Assembly: GCF_000688375.1 (NCBI RefSeq)
Contig: NZ_JIAF01000001.1
Span: 558,001-622,000 of the forward strand
Direction: 5' to 3'
Source of the DNA: Prevotella sp. HUN102
GTDB taxonomy: Bacteria > Bacteroidota > Bacteroidia > Bacteroidales > Bacteroidaceae
Length of the DNA: 64,000 bases
In this document: positions 62,138-64,000 of the stretch, piece by piece
How positions within the stretch are numbered: the stretch's first letter is position 1
Layout of the letters: every line of letters starts with the position of its first letter
The notes under the pieces: generated by a model
What the model saw: only the letters and a program-made list of their open reading frames with translations
The model's database searches: none
Told to the model about the DNA's origin: nothing
Position numbers and translations under genes: made by a program

Positions 62138-63895
62138 ATGATTAGATTTATCTTTGCTATTATGGCAATACTATTGTCAGGTGCCGACGGATTTGCACAA
62201 AAGAAAGAAATAACGATTCAGCTTGTAGAAACCACTGATGTTCACGGTTCGTTCTTTCCATACGACTTCATCAACAGAAAGAATATGCCCGGCTCAATGG
62301 CAAGGGTTTCTACGTATATCAACAACCTGCGCAGGGAAAAGACTCCGGACAACGTATATCTGATGGATAATGGCGACATTCTCCAAGGGCAGCCCATATC
62401 CTATTACTACAACTATGTAAAGCCGGAAAAGAAAAACATAGCGGCGAGCGTGCTCAACTATATGAAGTACGACGTTTCTACGGTGGGAAACCACGATGTG
62501 GAAACGGGGCACAGCGTGTACGACAAATGGATTAAAGAACTCGACTGCCCGATGTTGGGGGCAAACATCATCGACACCAAGACCAACAAGCCCTATCTCT
62601 TACCTTATTATAATATAATAAAGGGAAACGGAGTGAAGGTAACCGTAATCGGAATGCTGACGCCTGCCATCCCGAACTGGCTGGAAGAACGGCTGTGGAG
62701 TGGTCTGAGGTTTGAGGAAATGGTGGCGTGCGCACGCAAGACCATCGAAGAGGTAAAACAAAAGGAGCATCCAGACGTGATAGTCGGGCTGTTCCATTCG
62801 GGTTGGGATGGCGGCATCCGTACACCGGAATACACCGAAGACGCAGCAAAGATGGTGGCAGAGCAGGTTTCGGGCTTCGATGTTGTATTCTTCGGACACG
62901 ACCACACGCCGAGAAACACCACCGTGCTGAATCCTGACGGCAAGGAAGTGCTCTGCCTCGACCCTGCAAACAATGCGCAGAAAGTGGCTGTTGCCGAGAT
63001 TACCTTGCAGGCAAACCCACGGAAGATGGCGAAGAAAGGAAAACGATTCAGCATCGTGAAGAAGGAAGGAAAGCTCATCGACGTGAGCAAAATGGAGATA
63101 GACAAGGCGTTTATGGCTCATTTCCAAGATGATATCAACGAAGTGAAGCAATGGGCAGACAGAGAAATCGGCACATTCGAGCAGACCATCTACTCCAAGG
63201 ACTGCTATTTCGGCAGCTCGGCATTCAACGATCTGATTCAGGAATTGCAGATGAAGATTACCAATGCAGACATCTCCTTCAATGCGCCGTTGCAGTTCAA
63301 CTCTTCCATCAAAGCCGGACCGATAACCGTTGCAGAGATGTTCAAACTCTATAAGTACGAAAATCAGCTCTACGTAATGCGAATGACGGGAAAGGAAATA
63401 CACAATTATCTGGAAATGAGCTACAACCTTTGGGTGAACACGATGCAGTCGCCAGACGACCATATCCTCTTATTGTCCGACACAAAGAACGACGCACAAA
63501 GGCTCGGCTTCAAGAACTTCTCGTTCAATTTCGACTCGGCAATGGGCATAGACTACGAGGTGGACGTAACGAAACCTGAAGGTGGGAAAGTGAAAATCCT
63601 GAAAATGACGAACGGCGAACCATTCGACGAAAACAAATGGTACAACGTTGCAGTAAACAGTTACAGAGGAAACGGTGGAGGAGAGCTGATGACGAAGGGA
63701 GCAGGCATACCGAAAGATTCGTTGCAGAGCAGAATCGTATGGCGAAGCGAGCTTGACCAACGGCACTATCTGATGGATGAGATTTCAAAAGCAGGAAAAT
63801 TGAATCCCCAACCTCACAACAACTGGAGGTTTGTGCCCACGGAATGGACCGAACCTGCCATTGCCCGCGACCGGAAACTGCTCTTCGGAGAATAA
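62138..63895 (+). CDS. Secreted metallophosphatase / 5'-nucleotidase
   Basis: The start at 62138 (MIRFIFAIMAILLSGADGFA|Q) gives a signal peptide and 585 residues; the longer frame runs upstream through the promoter. The N-terminal calcineurin-type domain has TTDVHGSFFPYDF, MDNGDILQGQP, TVGNHDVETG and VVFFGHDHTPRNTT, the metal-binding residues of the family. The C-terminal 5'-nucleotidase domain (about 330-560) includes FNAPLQFNSSIKAGPITVAE, FKLYKYENQLYVMRMTGKEI and WYNVAVNSYRGNGGGELMTK. It hydrolyses nucleotides or 2',3'-cyclic nucleotides in the periplasm for purine scavenging. It ends 54 bases before the next gene. Confidence 0.92.
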   Translation: MIRFIFAIMAILLSGADGFAQKKEITIQLVETTDVHGSFFPYDFINRKNMPGSMARVSTYINNLRREKTPDNVYLMDNGDILQGQPISYYYNYVKPEKKNIAASVLNYMKYDVSTVGNHDVETGHSVYDKWIKELDCPMLGANIIDTKTNKPYLLPYYNIIKGNGVKVTVIGMLTPAIPNWLEERLWSGLRFEEMVACARKTIEEVKQKEHPDVIVGLFHSGWDGGIRTPEYTEDAAKMVAEQVSGFDVVFFGHDHTPRNTTVLNPDGKEVLCLDPANNAQKVAVAEITLQANPRKMAKKGKRFSIVKKEGKLIDVSKMEIDKAFMAHFQDDINEVKQWADREIGTFEQTIYSKDCYFGSSAFNDLIQELQMKITNADISFNAPLQFNSSIKAGPITVAEMFKLYKYENQLYVMRMTGKEIHNYLEMSYNLWVNTMQSPDDHILLLSDTKNDAQRLGFKNFSFNFDSAMGIDYEVDVTKPEGGKVKILKMTNGEPFDENKWYNVAVNSYRGNGGGELMTKGAGIPKDSLQSRIVWRSELDQRHYLMDEISKAGKLNPQPHNNWRFVPTEWTEPAIARDRKLLFGE

Positions 63896-63949
63896 AAAAG
63901 AACACGAACCAACCGGAAACAACGGTTCGGGAAATATAAAGATAGACGT

Positions 63950-64000
63950 ATGAAGTGTTATTGGTTTATATTCTGCAAGTCGGACTTGGTGCTTGAGAAA
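63950..64000 (+). CDS. Start of a gene running off the right edge (first 17 codons)
   Basis: ATG at 63950 opens a frame that is still open at base 64000, giving MKCYWFIFCKSDLVLEK. The start is 54 bases after the 5'-nucleotidase stop and follows GATAGACGT. This opening resembles the N-terminus of some Bacteroidales NUDIX hydrolases (NAD diphosphatase type), but 17 residues are too few for an assignment. Confidence 0.45.
   Translation, partial: MKCYWFIFCKSDLVLEK

Overview
The window looks like a chromosomal segment of a Bacteroidales bacterium, most likely Prevotella or a close relative. The evidence is gene content (DUF4105/Lnb protein, HU-HIG protein, BspA-like leucine-rich repeat protein, type IX secretion plug protein, strictly anaerobic NrdD/NrdG, AddAB-like nuclease) and promoters of the Bacteroidetes form TTTG-N18-21-TAnnTTTG. 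Classical Shine-Dalgarno sites are mostly absent, so starts were chosen from family length and signal peptides.

Layout. 1-5.2 kb: end of a zinc metallopeptidase gene, dnaB, ispE, a zinc-ribbon membrane protein and a GH25 lysozyme. 6-11.6 kb: hisS, purA and a Fur-type regulator (minus strand), then htpG. 12.5-14 kb: a small mobile-element scar, made of a frameshifted IS982-family copy with intact terminal repeats next to a deleted zinc-ribbon transposase relic. 14.2-16.4 kb: membrane pyrophosphatase. 17-17.6 kb: wreck of a type I restriction locus (fic and hsdR fragments). 17.6-24.2 kb: PerR-like regulator, PpiD-like chaperone, CorC-like protein, LptC and an outer-membrane protein. 24.6-31.4 kb: an AT-rich accessory island. 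31.6-43.6 kb: Lnb-like protein, secA, nrdG/nrdD, a DMT permease and an S9 peptidase. 43.7-45 kb: a candidate small RNA and tRNAs. 45-51.5 kb: an AddAB-like pair. 51.6-64 kb: BspA-like protein, two tRNA-Asp, an operon containing recR, a GHL10 hydrolase, a T9SS plug protein, a 5'-nucleotidase, and the first 17 codons of a further gene.

The accessory island is the most interesting part. A tyrosine recombinase gene is followed by a roughly 165-bp segment bounded by perfect 15-bp inverted repeats. Inside lies a near-consensus promoter that currently points back into the recombinase gene. If the segment flips, the promoter would face a 39-codon peptide gene, an HU-like protein gene, a large secreted protein, a second related short peptide and a lipoprotein. 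This has the architecture of a phase-variable promoter in the OFF state controlling an uncharacterised exported module. The left repeat is inside the recombinase gene, so inversion would also rewrite the recombinase C-terminus.

A second signal is a family of intergenic palindromes built on TGCGAAGAATGC / TGCGAAGATTGC units. Six sites are spread over the window and some form perfect hairpins with arms up to 22 bp. At two of them the homology extends beyond the hairpin.
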